From positions 434,001 to 498,000 of the forward strand of contig CAWEBQ010000003.1 in assembly GCA_963807385.1 (NCBI GenBank): a stretch of DNA of 64,000 bases, written 5' to 3'. This document shows, in pieces, positions 11,090 to 18,975 of this stretch (position 1 is the first letter of the stretch; the number at the start of each line of letters is the position of its first letter). The translations under genes were made by a program, and so were the position numbers. This DNA comes from JBDTSW01 sp963807385 (lineage in GTDB: Bacteria; Actinomycetota; Thermoleophilia; Solirubrobacterales; 70-9). The notes below the pieces were generated by a model that was not told the origin of the DNA, searched no databases, and worked only from the letters and a program-made list of their open reading frames with translations.

Positions 11090-11846
11090 GCTTGTAGCCG
11101 CGCTTGAACAGCCGGTAGTTCACCGCGAACAGCGCGGCGGTCGCCGCGGTGAGCGCCACGAGGGCGACCGCGACCGACGCCTCGGAGAAGCCGAGGAAGC
11201 CGTAGCGGATCAGGCCGATCATGTAGTAGACGGGGTTGAAGTTGGTCAGCGTCTCGAACGGCTCCGGGAGGAGGGAGGCGGAGTAGAAGACCCCGCCCAG
11301 GAAGATCAGCGGGGTGAGGACGAACGTCTGCGCGATCGCGACGTCGTCGAACTGCTCGGCCCGGACCCCGATCAGCACGCCGAGCTGCGAGAAGAAGAAG
11401 CCGACGAGGAAGAGCGCCGGGAACAGGATCAGGACGTTCTCGACGGGCAGGTCGACCAGGAACGACGAGGCGATGAAGGTGAGGGTCGCCACCGCGAGCC
11501 CGCGCATGAAACCTCCGAAGGAGAAGGCCAGGAGCAACTCCAGCGGCGATGCGGGCGAGGAGAGCTGGTCCTGGATCGCGCCCTGGAACTTCTGTTGGAG
11601 GATCGACGAGGCGTTATTCGAGAACGCGTTCATCGCGAAGGCCATCATGATCAGCCCGGGAATCACGAACACGACGTAGTCGAAGCCGTGCAGCGTGTTG
11701 ATGCGGGTACCGAGGGCGGCGCCGAAGACCGAGATGTAGAGGAACGTCTCCAGCAGCGGCGCGCCGATCGTCTGCTTCTTGATCTTCATGAAGCGGTTGA
11801 CCTCGCGCCGCCACAACGTGAAGAAGCGGATCTGCGCCGCGCTCAT
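11079..11846 (-). CDS. ABC-2 type transporter permease
   Basis: A 255-residue membrane protein with six predicted helices and the ABC-2 family layout. It opens with a soluble stretch (LWRREVNRFMKI), then has a pore region including VFVIPGLIMMAFAMNAFSN and a late conserved block near FVLTPLIFLGGVFYSASLLPE. This matches DrrB/NodJ-like drug or polysaccharide exporters. The ATG forms an ATGA overlap with the ATP-binding subunit gene upstream, so both subunits are co-translated. The exported substrate is unknown. Confidence 0.88.
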   Translation of the reverse strand: MSAAQIRFFTLWRREVNRFMKIKKQTIGAPLLETFLYISVFGAALGTRINTLHGFDYVVFVIPGLIMMAFAMNAFSNNASSILQQKFQGAIQDQLSSPASPLELLLAFSFGGFMRGLAVATLTFIASSFLVDLPVENVLILFPALFLVGFFFSQLGVLIGVRAEQFDDVAIAQTFVLTPLIFLGGVFYSASLLPEPFETLTNFNPVYYMIGLIRYGFLGFSEASVAVALVALTAATAALFAVNYRLFKRGYKLRA

Positions 11847-12619
11847 CCCGCCAACTCCTCAACTCGCGAGCGCGAGAGCTCGCCCCTGCCGACCAACGCC
11901 AGGTAGGCGTCCTCGAGGTTGGCGACCCCGTATTCGGACGCCAACTCGCCACTCGAGCCCTGGGCGACGATCTCGCCCTTGTTGATGAAGGCGATCTTGT
12001 CGCAGAGCTGCTCCGCCTCCTCGAGATAGTGCGTCGTCAGCAGGATCGTCGTGCCCTCCTCGTTGATGCGCCGCACGTAGTGCCAGAGCTCCAGCCGAAG
12101 CTCGATGTCCACCCCCGCGGTCGGCTCGTCGAGGATGAGCAGCCGCGGGCGGTGCATGAGGGCGCGGGCCAGGATCAGCCGGCGCTTCATCCCGCCCGAG
12201 AGCGTGCGGGTGCGCTCGTCCTTCTTCTCGACGAGCGAGAAGGTCTTGAGCAGCTCCGCCGAGCGCGCGCGGCGCTCGCGCTTGGGCATCCCGAAGTAGC
12301 CGGCGTGGTAGTCGAGCGTCTCCTCAACCGTGAGGAACCAGTCGAGGTTCAGCTCCTGCGGCGCGAGGCCCACCGCCTGACGCGCGTCGGCGTAATCGTC
12401 GATCGCATCGTGCCCGAAGACGCTGATCTTGCCCGAGGTCGGTTGCGCGAGGCCGGTCGTGCAGTGGATCAGCGTGGATTTGCCGGCCCCGTTGGGGCCG
12501 AGCAGGCCGAAGAAGTCGCCGTCCTCCACCTCCAGCGCCGCCCCGCGCAGGGCCTCGACCCCGGTTGGGTAGGTCTTGACGAGGTCCGAGATCTCGAGGG
12601 CGTGAGGATCGGCGGGCAA
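11843..12619 (-). CDS. ABC transporter ATP-binding protein
   Basis: About 258 residues. Walker A is GPNGAGKST near residue 41, the Q-loop is GLAPQELNL, the signature is LSGGMKRR and Walker B is LLILDEPTAGVD. This is the DrrA/CcmA-like class that drives ABC-2 exporters. The start is taken as TTG at 12619, five bases after the stop of the MFS gene. The much longer frame upstream is a shadow of MFS coding sequence and lacks family similarity. It forms an operon with the permease downstream and probably the MFS gene upstream. Confidence 0.88.
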   Translation of the reverse strand: MPADPHALEISDLVKTYPTGVEALRGAALEVEDGDFFGLLGPNGAGKSTLIHCTTGLAQPTSGKISVFGHDAIDDYADARQAVGLAPQELNLDWFLTVEETLDYHAGYFGMPKRERRARSAELLKTFSLVEKKDERTRTLSGGMKRRLILARALMHRPRLLILDEPTAGVDIELRLELWHYVRRINEEGTTILLTTHYLEEAEQLCDKIAFINKGEIVAQGSSGELASEYGVANLEDAYLALVGRGELSRSRVEELAG

Positions 12620-12624
12620 GCGAA

Positions 12625-13890
12625 TCAGGGTAGCCCGGCAGCCGGCTCGGAGCGCAGCGGCTGAACTGTGTCCGCGGGGTTGCGCTGACGGCGGGACAGC
12701 AGCAGGCACGGGACCGCGAAGGCCGAGATCCCGGCGCAGATCAGGTACGAGCTTGCGTAGCCGTAGGCGTCGGCCGCCTTGCCCAGTATCGGCTGGGCCC
12801 AGACGCCCCCCGAGGAGCCCATCAGCGAGTCGAACGAGAGGATCGTCGCGCGCTGGCGCGACGGGATCATGCCGTTGATGTAGGCCTGGCGAATCGGCGT
12901 GGTGGCCGCGAACAACAGGCCCCAGGCCACGATCAGCGCGATCACCGCGTAGAAGTTCCCGATGAAGCCGATCCCGACCAGCGCCGCCACGCTCAGGACC
13001 TGGGTCAGGACCAGGGCCGAGGTCCGCCTGAGGAAGAGGCGGCGGATCCGTGGCGCGGCGATCCCGCCCATGATCTGCGCTCCGGCGACGATCGCCGCGG
13101 TGAGGCCGGCCACCGTGTAGGCCTCCGGGTCGCCGTAGAGCTCGAGCAGGTACGGCTGCAGCGCGTAGAAGGCGTAGATCCCGACGCCCCCGGTGAACAG
13201 GGCCTCGAGCATCAGCCACTTGACCGCAGGCACCTTCCACCCGTACTCGACCGAGGCCGAGGTGATCTTGCGCATCTCCGCCAGGGGCCGGCCGGCCTTC
13301 TCCGGCGTAAAGCCGACGTCGTGCATCACCTTGAAGGCGACGACGAACATCACCGCCAGCACGACGGCACGGATCACGAATGGGAACCCGATGCTCACGA
13401 CCTCGGCGAGGACCCCGCCGGCCACCGAGCCGGTAAGCATCGCCGCTCCCGAGACGATCTGGCCCCGTCCGAAGACGGTCTCGAGCTCCCCGTCCCAGTC
13501 CGTCGCGGCGAGCGCATCCACGAGCCAGGCCTCAACGGCGCCCGAGAAGAACGTGAATCCGAGACCGAGGAGGATCGAGACACCCGCCCACTCCCAGAAG
13601 GGCGCCTCGATCTCCCAGAGCAGTACGTAGAGGAGCGTCGATGCCATGAGCGTCACCGTCCCCAGCAGGTAGGAGGTGCGCCGGCCGACGGTGTCGGCCA
13701 CGATCCCCGTGGGCACCTCGAACAGGACCATCCCCGCGGTGAAGAACGCGTTCGCGGCGAACGCCTCCAGGTTGGTGAGCCCGGCGTCGAGCAGGAAGAT
13801 CGTGTTGATGCCCCAGATGAACGAGGCCGCCAGGGTGTTGCCCAGCATCAACGACAGGTAGACGCGGATGATCGACCGGGACGTCGGCAC
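12625..13890 (-). CDS. MFS transporter
   Basis: A 421-residue protein with about 12 hydrophobic helices. The A-type loop motif of the major facilitator superfamily is visible as GIVADTVGRRTSY between helices 2 and 3. The second half begins after an RKITSASVEYGWK loop. The substrate is unknown; the adjacent ABC exporter suggests export. It uses a GTG start at 13890, divergent from the response regulator at 13989. The intergenic region carries a heptamer direct repeat that could serve both directions. Confidence 0.85.
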   Translation of the reverse strand: MPTSRSIIRVYLSLMLGNTLAASFIWGINTIFLLDAGLTNLEAFAANAFFTAGMVLFEVPTGIVADTVGRRTSYLLGTVTLMASTLLYVLLWEIEAPFWEWAGVSILLGLGFTFFSGAVEAWLVDALAATDWDGELETVFGRGQIVSGAAMLTGSVAGGVLAEVVSIGFPFVIRAVVLAVMFVVAFKVMHDVGFTPEKAGRPLAEMRKITSASVEYGWKVPAVKWLMLEALFTGGVGIYAFYALQPYLLELYGDPEAYTVAGLTAAIVAGAQIMGGIAAPRIRRLFLRRTSALVLTQVLSVAALVGIGFIGNFYAVIALIVAWGLLFAATTPIRQAYINGMIPSRQRATILSFDSLMGSSGGVWAQPILGKAADAYGYASSYLICAGISAFAVPCLLLSRRQRNPADTVQPLRSEPAAGLP

Positions 13891-13947
13891 CGGCTCAAGC
13901 TATCGCTCACCGCGCCCTGGGCGGGGCTCGCGCGCCCGGGACTTCGG

Positions 13948-13965
13948 CTTTCATATTCCTTTCAT
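13948..13965 (+). promoter_or_regulatory. Predicted response-regulator box (CTTTCAT x2, 11-bp period)
   Basis: Two copies of CTTTCAT at 13948-13954 and 13959-13965, starting 11 bp apart, 23 bp before the response-regulator start. The heptamer-plus-four layout is that of PhoB/OmpR-family binding sites. Matching pairs occur at 16073-16090 and 16588-16605, upstream of both PepSY-like genes. Autoregulation of the two-component operon is inferred. Confidence 0.6.
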
Positions 13966-13988
13966 GAACGCCCGGGAGGCTTGGGCCT

Positions 13989-14669
13989 GTGCGCGTACTG
14001 ATCGTCGAGGACGAACCGAAGCTGGCGCAGCTGCTGCGCCGGGGCCTCACCAAGGAGGGGATGGCGGTGGACGTCGTCGGCGACGGCGAGGAGGCCGTGC
14101 CGAGGGCATCGGCCACCGAATACGACGCGATCATCCTCGACCTGATGCTGCCGGGGATCGACGGGTTCGAGGTGTGCCGGCAGCTTCGCGAGAGCGAGGT
14201 CTGGTCGCCGATCCTGATGCTGACCGCCCGCGACTCCGTCAAGGACCGCGTCGCCGGCCTCGACCGCGGCGCCGACGACTACCTCACGAAGCCGTTCTCG
14301 TACGCGGAGCTGCTGGCCCGCCTGCGCGCGCTGGCCCGACGCGGTCGGGTCGAGCGACCGACACAGCTCGAGCTCGGAAGTCTGCGCCTGGATCCGGCGA
14401 CGAAGCGAGCCTGGCGCAGCGAGACCGAGATCGAGCTCTCGGCGAAGGAGTTCTCGTTGCTCGACACGTTCATGAGGCGGCCCGGGCAGGTCCTCTCGCG
14501 CTTTGACCTCCTCGAGCACGCCTGGGACTACGAGTACGAGAACCGCTCGAACGTCGTGGATTCCTACGTGCGCTTCCTCCGCCGCAAGATCGACAAGCCG
14601 TTCGGCGTCACCTCGATCGAGACGGTGCGCGGATCCGGGTACCGGATGCGCGAGGACGGCGGCACGTGA
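13989..14669 (+). CDS. OmpR/PhoB-family DNA-binding response regulator
   Basis: 226 residues with a GTG start. The receiver domain shows the acidic pair E7/D8, the phospho-acceptor D51 (ILDLMLPGIDG), T79 and K101 (LTKPF). The C-terminal winged helix-turn-helix has the typical ELSAKEFSLLDTFMRRPGQVLSR and RSNVVDSYVRFLRRKID segments. The next gene, its histidine kinase, overlaps it by four bases. The likely direct targets are the two downstream PepSY-like secreted proteins and its own operon, judged by the shared heptamer pairs. Confidence 0.93.
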   Translation: MRVLIVEDEPKLAQLLRRGLTKEGMAVDVVGDGEEAVPRASATEYDAIILDLMLPGIDGFEVCRQLRESEVWSPILMLTARDSVKDRVAGLDRGADDYLTKPFSYAELLARLRALARRGRVERPTQLELGSLRLDPATKRAWRSETEIELSAKEFSLLDTFMRRPGQVLSRFDLLEHAWDYEYENRSNVVDSYVRFLRRKIDKPFGVTSIETVRGSGYRMREDGGT

Positions 14670-16048
14670 GCCGTCTTCCGATCCGCGTAAAGGTCACGCT
14701 CGCGTTCGCGGTGGTCATGGCGCTCGTGCTCACCGCGATCGGCGTCTTCCTTCACTCGCAGCTCGCGACCCGGCTGGACGAGTCGATCAAGGAGGGGCTC
14801 ACCTCACGGGCCGGCCAGCTCTCGGTGGTCCTGCGGGAGTCGGGGGCCGGACTCGCCGGCAGCCCCGGCGAGACGTCGCTCCTGGAGGAGGAGGACACCC
14901 TCGCGCAGGTGCTCGACCCCGATGGCAAGGTGGTCGATTCGACCGCTCAGCTGGAGGGTGAGCGGGTGCTGACGGAGGCCCAGCTCGCCGATGCCCGGTC
15001 GAGCTCGGGCTTCTTCGCAGCCCGGCAGCTCCCCGGGCTGGAGGGCCAGACGCGACTCTATGCAGCGCCCGTCGAGATCGGCGGCGAGCGGCTGATCGTG
15101 GTGGTCGGCTCCTCCGTGCAGGACCGCGACGAAGCCCTCTCGAGCCTCGCGACCCTGATGCTGATCGGCGGGCCGATCGCCCTGCTCCTAGCCTCGCTCG
15201 CCGGCTACGGCGTAGCCGCGGCGGCGCTTCGCCCGGTCGAGGAGATGCGCGGCCGCGCCTCGGAGATCTCCGCCGGGGATCCGGGGGAGCGTCTGCCCGT
15301 GCCGCCGGCCAACGACGAGCTCTCGCGCCTGGGTCACACCCTCAACGAGATGCTTGGGCGGCTCGAGGACGCGCTCGCGCGCGAGCGCCGATTCGTCGAC
15401 GACGCGGCCCACGAACTACGCACGCCGCTCGCACTCCACAAGACCGAGCTCGAGCTGGCGCTTCGCTACGAGGCGGACGAGGGGGAGCTGCGCGATGCCA
15501 TCGCCTCGGCGGTCGTCGAGATCGACCGGCTGATCCAGCTCGCCGAGGATCTGCTGGTGGTCGCGCGCGCTGAGGACGGGCAGCTGAAGCTCTCCACGCG
15601 TTCGCTCGATGCCGGCGTTCTGCTGGGCACGGTGGCGGAGCGCTTTCGCGCCCGTGCGGATGATGCCGAGCGGCCGCTGGTCGTCGAGCCGGCGGATGGC
15701 ATCGAGATCGCAGGCGACCCGTTGCGCCTCGAGCAGGCGCTGACGAGCCTGGTCGACAACGCGTTCCGCCACGGCGACGGGGAAGTGAGGCTGCTGGCAA
15801 CGCGCGAGGATGGCCACGTGGAGCTCCACGTGCGAGACGAGGGGCCGGGCTTCGACCCGGATTTCCTGCCCCGGGCGTTCGAGCGCTTCAGCCGCGCCGA
15901 CGCGGCCCGGGCCCGCGGTGGCGCAGGCCTCGGCCTCTCGATCGTGGAGAAGATCGCGGAGGCTCACGGCGGCCGCGCCCTCGCCGCGAACCCTGCCGGC
16001 GGGGGCGCCGACGTCTGGCTCCGGCTGCCGGATAGCGACCCCTTCTAA
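14666..16048 (+). CDS. Two-component sensor histidine kinase
   Basis: 460 residues with a GTG start inside the response regulator's stop (GTGA). TM1 lies about residues 9-30 and TM2 about 163-187, enclosing a ~130-residue extracytoplasmic sensor. A HAMP segment follows, then HisKA with H249 in DDAAHELRTPL. The HATPase domain has an N box (LVDNAFRHG), a G1 box (DEGPGFD) and a G2 box (GGAGLGLSI). The extracellular signal is unknown. PepSY-like proteins encoded next to such kinases are often periplasmic modulators, so feedback on the sensor is possible. Confidence 0.93.
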   Translation: MSRLPIRVKVTLAFAVVMALVLTAIGVFLHSQLATRLDESIKEGLTSRAGQLSVVLRESGAGLAGSPGETSLLEEEDTLAQVLDPDGKVVDSTAQLEGERVLTEAQLADARSSSGFFAARQLPGLEGQTRLYAAPVEIGGERLIVVVGSSVQDRDEALSSLATLMLIGGPIALLLASLAGYGVAAAALRPVEEMRGRASEISAGDPGERLPVPPANDELSRLGHTLNEMLGRLEDALARERRFVDDAAHELRTPLALHKTELELALRYEADEGELRDAIASAVVEIDRLIQLAEDLLVVARAEDGQLKLSTRSLDAGVLLGTVAERFRARADDAERPLVVEPADGIEIAGDPLRLEQALTSLVDNAFRHGDGEVRLLATREDGHVELHVRDEGPGFDPDFLPRAFERFSRADAARARGGAGLGLSIVEKIAEAHGGRALAANPAGGGADVWLRLPDSDPF

Positions 16049-16072
16049 CCGGCGGCTAAACGCCGCCTTCGG

Positions 16073-16090
16073 CCTTCACGGCCGTTTCAC
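16073..16090 (+). promoter_or_regulatory. Predicted response-regulator box (CCTTCAC / GTTTCAC, 11-bp period)
   Basis: CCTTCAC at 16073-16079 and GTTTCAC at 16084-16090, starting 11 bp apart, 55 bp upstream of the first PepSY-like gene. It has the same geometry and near-identical heptamers as the boxes at 13948 and 16588. Confidence 0.5.
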
Positions 16091-16144
16091 GAGCCCTCCG
16101 TAGAACCCGTTGCGCAATCGCAATACGCAACAGGAGGTAGTCCA

Positions 16145-16492
16145 GTGAACAAGCGAAACAAGATCATCGGCGTCGGCGCCGCAATCCTCGCCCTCGGCGT
16201 CGGGGGCACCGGCGTCGCGCTCGCGGGGAGCGGCTCGGGCGAGGGCGCAGAGGACGCGGCCGGGGGCCCGGACGTCGCGATCGAGGGCTCGGCCCTCGAC
16301 CAGGCGAGCGCCGCGGCACTCAAGGAGACCGGCGGAGGCACCGTCTCCGAGACCGAGGTGGGCGACGAGGAGAGCTACTACGAGGTCGAGGTGAAGCTCG
16401 ACGACGGTAGCCAGGTCGACGTCCAGCTCGATCGCGCCTTCAACGTGGTCGGGCAGTCCGCCGACCACGAGGAGGCCGGCGACCGCGACTAG
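16145..16492 (+). CDS. Secreted PepSY-like protein, copy 1
   Basis: 115 residues. The N-terminal signal peptide is MNKRNKIIGVGAAILALGVG followed by an ALAG cleavage-type site. The mature part has an acidic linker and one PepSY-like unit (alanine-rich helix, TGGGTV turn, then YYEVEV and VDVQLDRAFNVV strands). PepSY domains occur on extracytoplasmic proteins that modulate peptidases or sensor kinases. It lies 96 bp after the kinase gene and has its own box upstream and an AGGAGG ribosome site. It is paralogous to 16650-16994; a strong stem-loop separates them. Confidence 0.8.
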   Translation: MNKRNKIIGVGAAILALGVGGTGVALAGSGSGEGAEDAAGGPDVAIEGSALDQASAAALKETGGGTVSETEVGDEESYYEVEVKLDDGSQVDVQLDRAFNVVGQSADHEEAGDRD

Positions 16493-16534
16493 GGGGGCGA
16501 CAGGGGCCGAGACGGCTCCGATCACCAGCCGGGA

Positions 16535-16571
16535 ACGGCCGGCGCGGGCGAGGCGAGCCCGCGCCGGCCGT
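16535..16571 (+). terminator. Strong stem-loop between the two PepSY-like genes
   Basis: A perfect 15-bp stem (ACGGCCGGCGCGGGC and its complement) with a 7-nt loop GAGGCGA. There is no U-tract, as is common in high-GC actinobacteria. It sits after the first PepSY-like gene and before the second box, so the copies are probably separate transcripts. Confidence 0.7.
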
Positions 16572-16587
16572 CGCCTTGATAGACGCG

Positions 16588-16605
16588 CTTTCATCGTCAT
16601 TTCAT
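16588..16605 (+). promoter_or_regulatory. Predicted response-regulator box (CTTTCAT / ATTTCAT, 11-bp period)
   Basis: CTTTCAT at 16588-16594 and ATTTCAT at 16599-16605, starting 11 bp apart and 45 bp before the second PepSY-like gene. It is the same arrangement as the boxes at 13948 and 16073. Confidence 0.58.
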
Positions 16606-16649
16606 CCAGCCGATGTACAAGCGCTGCGATATTTGACGCCAAGGAGGCA

Positions 16650-16994
16650 GTGATGAAGAAGCGAACCAAGATGATCGGCGCCGGAGCGGCGGCCCTCGCG
16701 ATCGCCGCCGGCGGCGCGGGAGTGGCGATCGCAGGCGGATCCGACGAGGCCGAGGACGCGGCCGAGGGGCCGGATGTCGCGATCAGCGGCAGCGCGCTCG
16801 ACAAGGCGGAGGCCGCCGCGCTCGACTCCACGGGGGGCGGCACCGTCTCCGGCACCGAGGTGGAGGACGAGGAGAGCTACTACGAGGTCGAGGTGACCCG
16901 CGAGGACGGCAGCCAGGTCGACGTCCAGCTCGACCGTGGCTTCAACGTGGTCAGCGCCTCGGCCGACTCCGAGAGCGGCGCGGACACCGACTAG
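16650..16994 (+). CDS. Secreted PepSY-like protein, copy 2
   Basis: 114 residues; about two-thirds identical by eye to the protein at 16145. It has the same signal peptide plan (MMKKRTKMIGAGAAALAIAA), an acidic linker, the block EGPDVAISGSALDKAEAAAL, and the C-terminal EESYYEVEV / QVDVQLDRGFNVV strands. It arose by tandem duplication, with its own upstream box and downstream stem-loop. The role is inferred to be cell-envelope modulation under the adjacent two-component system. Confidence 0.8.
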   Translation: MMKKRTKMIGAGAAALAIAAGGAGVAIAGGSDEAEDAAEGPDVAISGSALDKAEAAALDSTGGGTVSGTEVEDEESYYEVEVTREDGSQVDVQLDRGFNVVSASADSESGADTD

Positions 16995-17026
16995 GACTTC
17001 AGGCAGCACCGCACTGTCTCAGCGAT

Positions 17027-17055
17027 CGAGGCCTCCGTGAGTCACGGGGGCCTCG
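17027..17055 (+). terminator. Stem-loop after the second PepSY-like gene
   Basis: CGAGGCCTCCGTGA at 17027 pairs with TCACGGGGGCCTCG ending at 17055, with one G-T wobble and a minimal loop. The position, 33 bp after the stop, fits an intrinsic-type terminator. Confidence 0.6.
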
Positions 17056-17096
17056 TTGCGTCCGGGCCGGGCCGGGCCGCGGCTAGGCTCCCCGTA

Positions 17097-17555
17097 ATGG
17101 CAACGACCGCGACCGAAGCGAGGACGCAGATCCTCGAGGATCTCGCAGCGGCGAACGACCGGCTCGCGCTGGCCGTCGCATGTCTCGGTGAGGGGTTCGA
17201 GCTGCTCGACGTGATGAGCGCCGAGCGGATGGAAGACGAGCTGTACCGCCCCATCCAGAAGGCCTACGGGCGGGGCAAGCGCACGCACTCCCAGTTCGCC
17301 GCGCGCTTCGAGCTACCGGGCGACGTGTTCGACCCGCCGTCGGCCGGGCGCGCCTCCCAGGGCGCGAGGGCGTTCGTCGAGCGGGCGGCCGAGGCCGCCG
17401 GCGAGGCCGACCGTCGCATCGCGGACCTCCAGGACTCGATGCTCCCGATCGAGGCCGGGGATGCCGAGCTGCGTGCCGGGCTCAGCGAGATCCGCGAGCT
17501 GCTCGGGGCTGTCCCGGCGGCCTCGCGGCGGTTCCTCTCGACGCTCGGCCGGTAG
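17097..17555 (+). CDS. Hypothetical alpha-helical protein
   Basis: 152 residues, not recognised. It is highly charged and helical, with heptad-like Ala/Glu/Arg stretches (VERAAEAAGEADRRIADLQ) suggesting a coiled coil, and has no signal peptide or membrane span. The ATG at 17097 is preferred over a start 20 codons upstream, since that extension lies within the terminator hairpin of the previous gene. It may be cytoplasmic and structural. Confidence 0.65.
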   Translation: MATTATEARTQILEDLAAANDRLALAVACLGEGFELLDVMSAERMEDELYRPIQKAYGRGKRTHSQFAARFELPGDVFDPPSAGRASQGARAFVERAAEAAGEADRRIADLQDSMLPIEAGDAELRAGLSEIRELLGAVPAASRRFLSTLGR

Positions 17556-17621
17556 GCGAATCCGCCTGCTTGACTACCGTGCGTGGCGAGCGGCCGGCCC
17601 ACGGGGAGCGCGGGAAGCGAT

Positions 17622-18491
17622 ATGCGGATACGGCTGCTCCGCCCCGCCGAGGGCGTCCTCGCCTTCTACGACGGGCGGATCGAGGGCTACCACTACGCGC
17701 AGGGACCCAACTGGGTGGACGACGGCGCGCTGGCGCTGGGCATCGCGAGCTACGCGATCGTCGATGGCGGCGAGGCGCTCGTCTACGACACGCATGTCTC
17801 CGTGGAGCGCGCTCAGTTCATCCGGGACGCCCTCCGTGACGAGGGCGTCGAGCGGATCACGGTCGTCCTCAGCCACTGGCATCTCGACCACGTGGCAGGG
17901 ACCGCGGCGTTCGGCGACTGCGAGGTCGTCGCGAACGAGCGCACCGCGCAGCTACTGGCCTCCAACCGCGAGTCGATCGAGGCCGGAACGCACGAGGGAC
18001 CGCCCGGCATCGACCCCCTCATCCTGCCAACACGCACCTTCACGGATCGCGAGCGGCTCGACGTGGGCGATACCACGGTCGAGCTTCTCCACGTGGACAT
18101 CCACAGCGACGACGCGACGGTGCTGTGGCTGCCCGGCCGCGGGCTCCTCCTCGCGGGCGACACGATGGAGGACACGATCACCTACGTCGGCGAGCCTGAG
18201 GGCTTCGAGCGACACCTCGCCGACCTCGACCGCCTGTGGGAACTCGAGCCCACGCGCATCCTCCCCAACCATGGCGACCCCGATCTGATCGCTTCCGGGG
18301 GTTACTCGAAGGCCTTGATCAGGGCGACGCAGCAGTACATCCGCACCCTGCAGCGGCTCCCGGACGAGCCCGCCTTGCGGGACGTGCACTTGCGGGAGCT
18401 GATCGCGGGCCCGCTCTCGGCGGGCTGGATCACCTACTTCGAGCCCTACGAGGCCGTGCACCGGGAAAACGTCAGCAGGGTGCTGGTCTAG
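17622..18491 (+). CDS. MBL-fold metallo-hydrolase
   Basis: About 289 residues. The zinc motif is SHWHLDH, with further ligands in LLHVDIHSDD, LLLAGDTMED and LPNHGDP, the layout of the glyoxalase-II-like superfamily. The substrate is unknown. The ATG at 17622 follows a GGGAAG ribosome-site-like stretch and is preferred to a start 13 codons earlier. It converges with the next gene, sharing CTAG (18488-18491) as both stop codons. Confidence 0.85.
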   Translation: MRIRLLRPAEGVLAFYDGRIEGYHYAQGPNWVDDGALALGIASYAIVDGGEALVYDTHVSVERAQFIRDALRDEGVERITVVLSHWHLDHVAGTAAFGDCEVVANERTAQLLASNRESIEAGTHEGPPGIDPLILPTRTFTDRERLDVGDTTVELLHVDIHSDDATVLWLPGRGLLLAGDTMEDTITYVGEPEGFERHLADLDRLWELEPTRILPNHGDPDLIASGGYSKALIRATQQYIRTLQRLPDEPALRDVHLRELIAGPLSAGWITYFEPYEAVHRENVSRVLV

Positions 18492-18966
18492 GGCCAGGGC
18501 GGCAGGTCGCGCAGATGCAGCGCTTTGCCCAGCGGCAGCATCGACAGCGGCACGCCGTCCTCGTCGAAACCCTTGCCGGCGTCCGCGGCGGCGTTCTTGG
18601 CGTTCAGCTCGGTCGCCTCCTGGAGCTTCGCCGGATCGTTGAGGAGGGCCATGCCGGCCAGGTTCTCCTCCTCGAGACGCTTGCTATCGATCATCACCGT
18701 CCGGGGGTCATCCGGGCCGATCCGCACCGGCACGTCCGCGAAATCCCCGGCGGCGCCGCCGCCGGACATCTGGGCGGCCTCGCGCCCCCCGTAGGCGACG
18801 GTGTACGGGGCGCCGTCCACCGGGAAGACCTTGATCCGGAACTCCTTCACGTTGAGCACGGCGGTGCCGGCGTCGTTGGCCTGGCCCATGGTGCCCCCAC
18901 AGCGAGGACCACACCCCTTGCCTTCGTCCCGCTCTTCAGCAGCTTTCGGCGAGCGAGTGGATTCAT
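18488..18966 (-). CDS. Hypothetical protein, apparent frameshift near its N-terminus
   Basis: Not a recognised enzyme. A convincing N-terminus (MNPLARRKLLKSGTKARGVV) starts at 18966. The rest of the protein (DAGTAVLNVKEFRIKVFPVD and on to 18488) is in the next frame. One extra G in the G5 run at 18894-18898 would join them as VLAVGGTMGQANDAG. As written, only the downstream part from the ATG at 18889 (about 133 residues) is open. The product looks cytoplasmic, with a beta-rich half and a helical, acidic second half. The lesion may be a homopolymer error. Confidence 0.55.
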
Positions 18967-18975
18967 GCGGGAACC

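Noticed and set aside
12620..13240. N-terminal extension of the ABC ATPase
   Set aside because: The extra residues are the MFS gene read in another frame; the ATPase starts at 12619.
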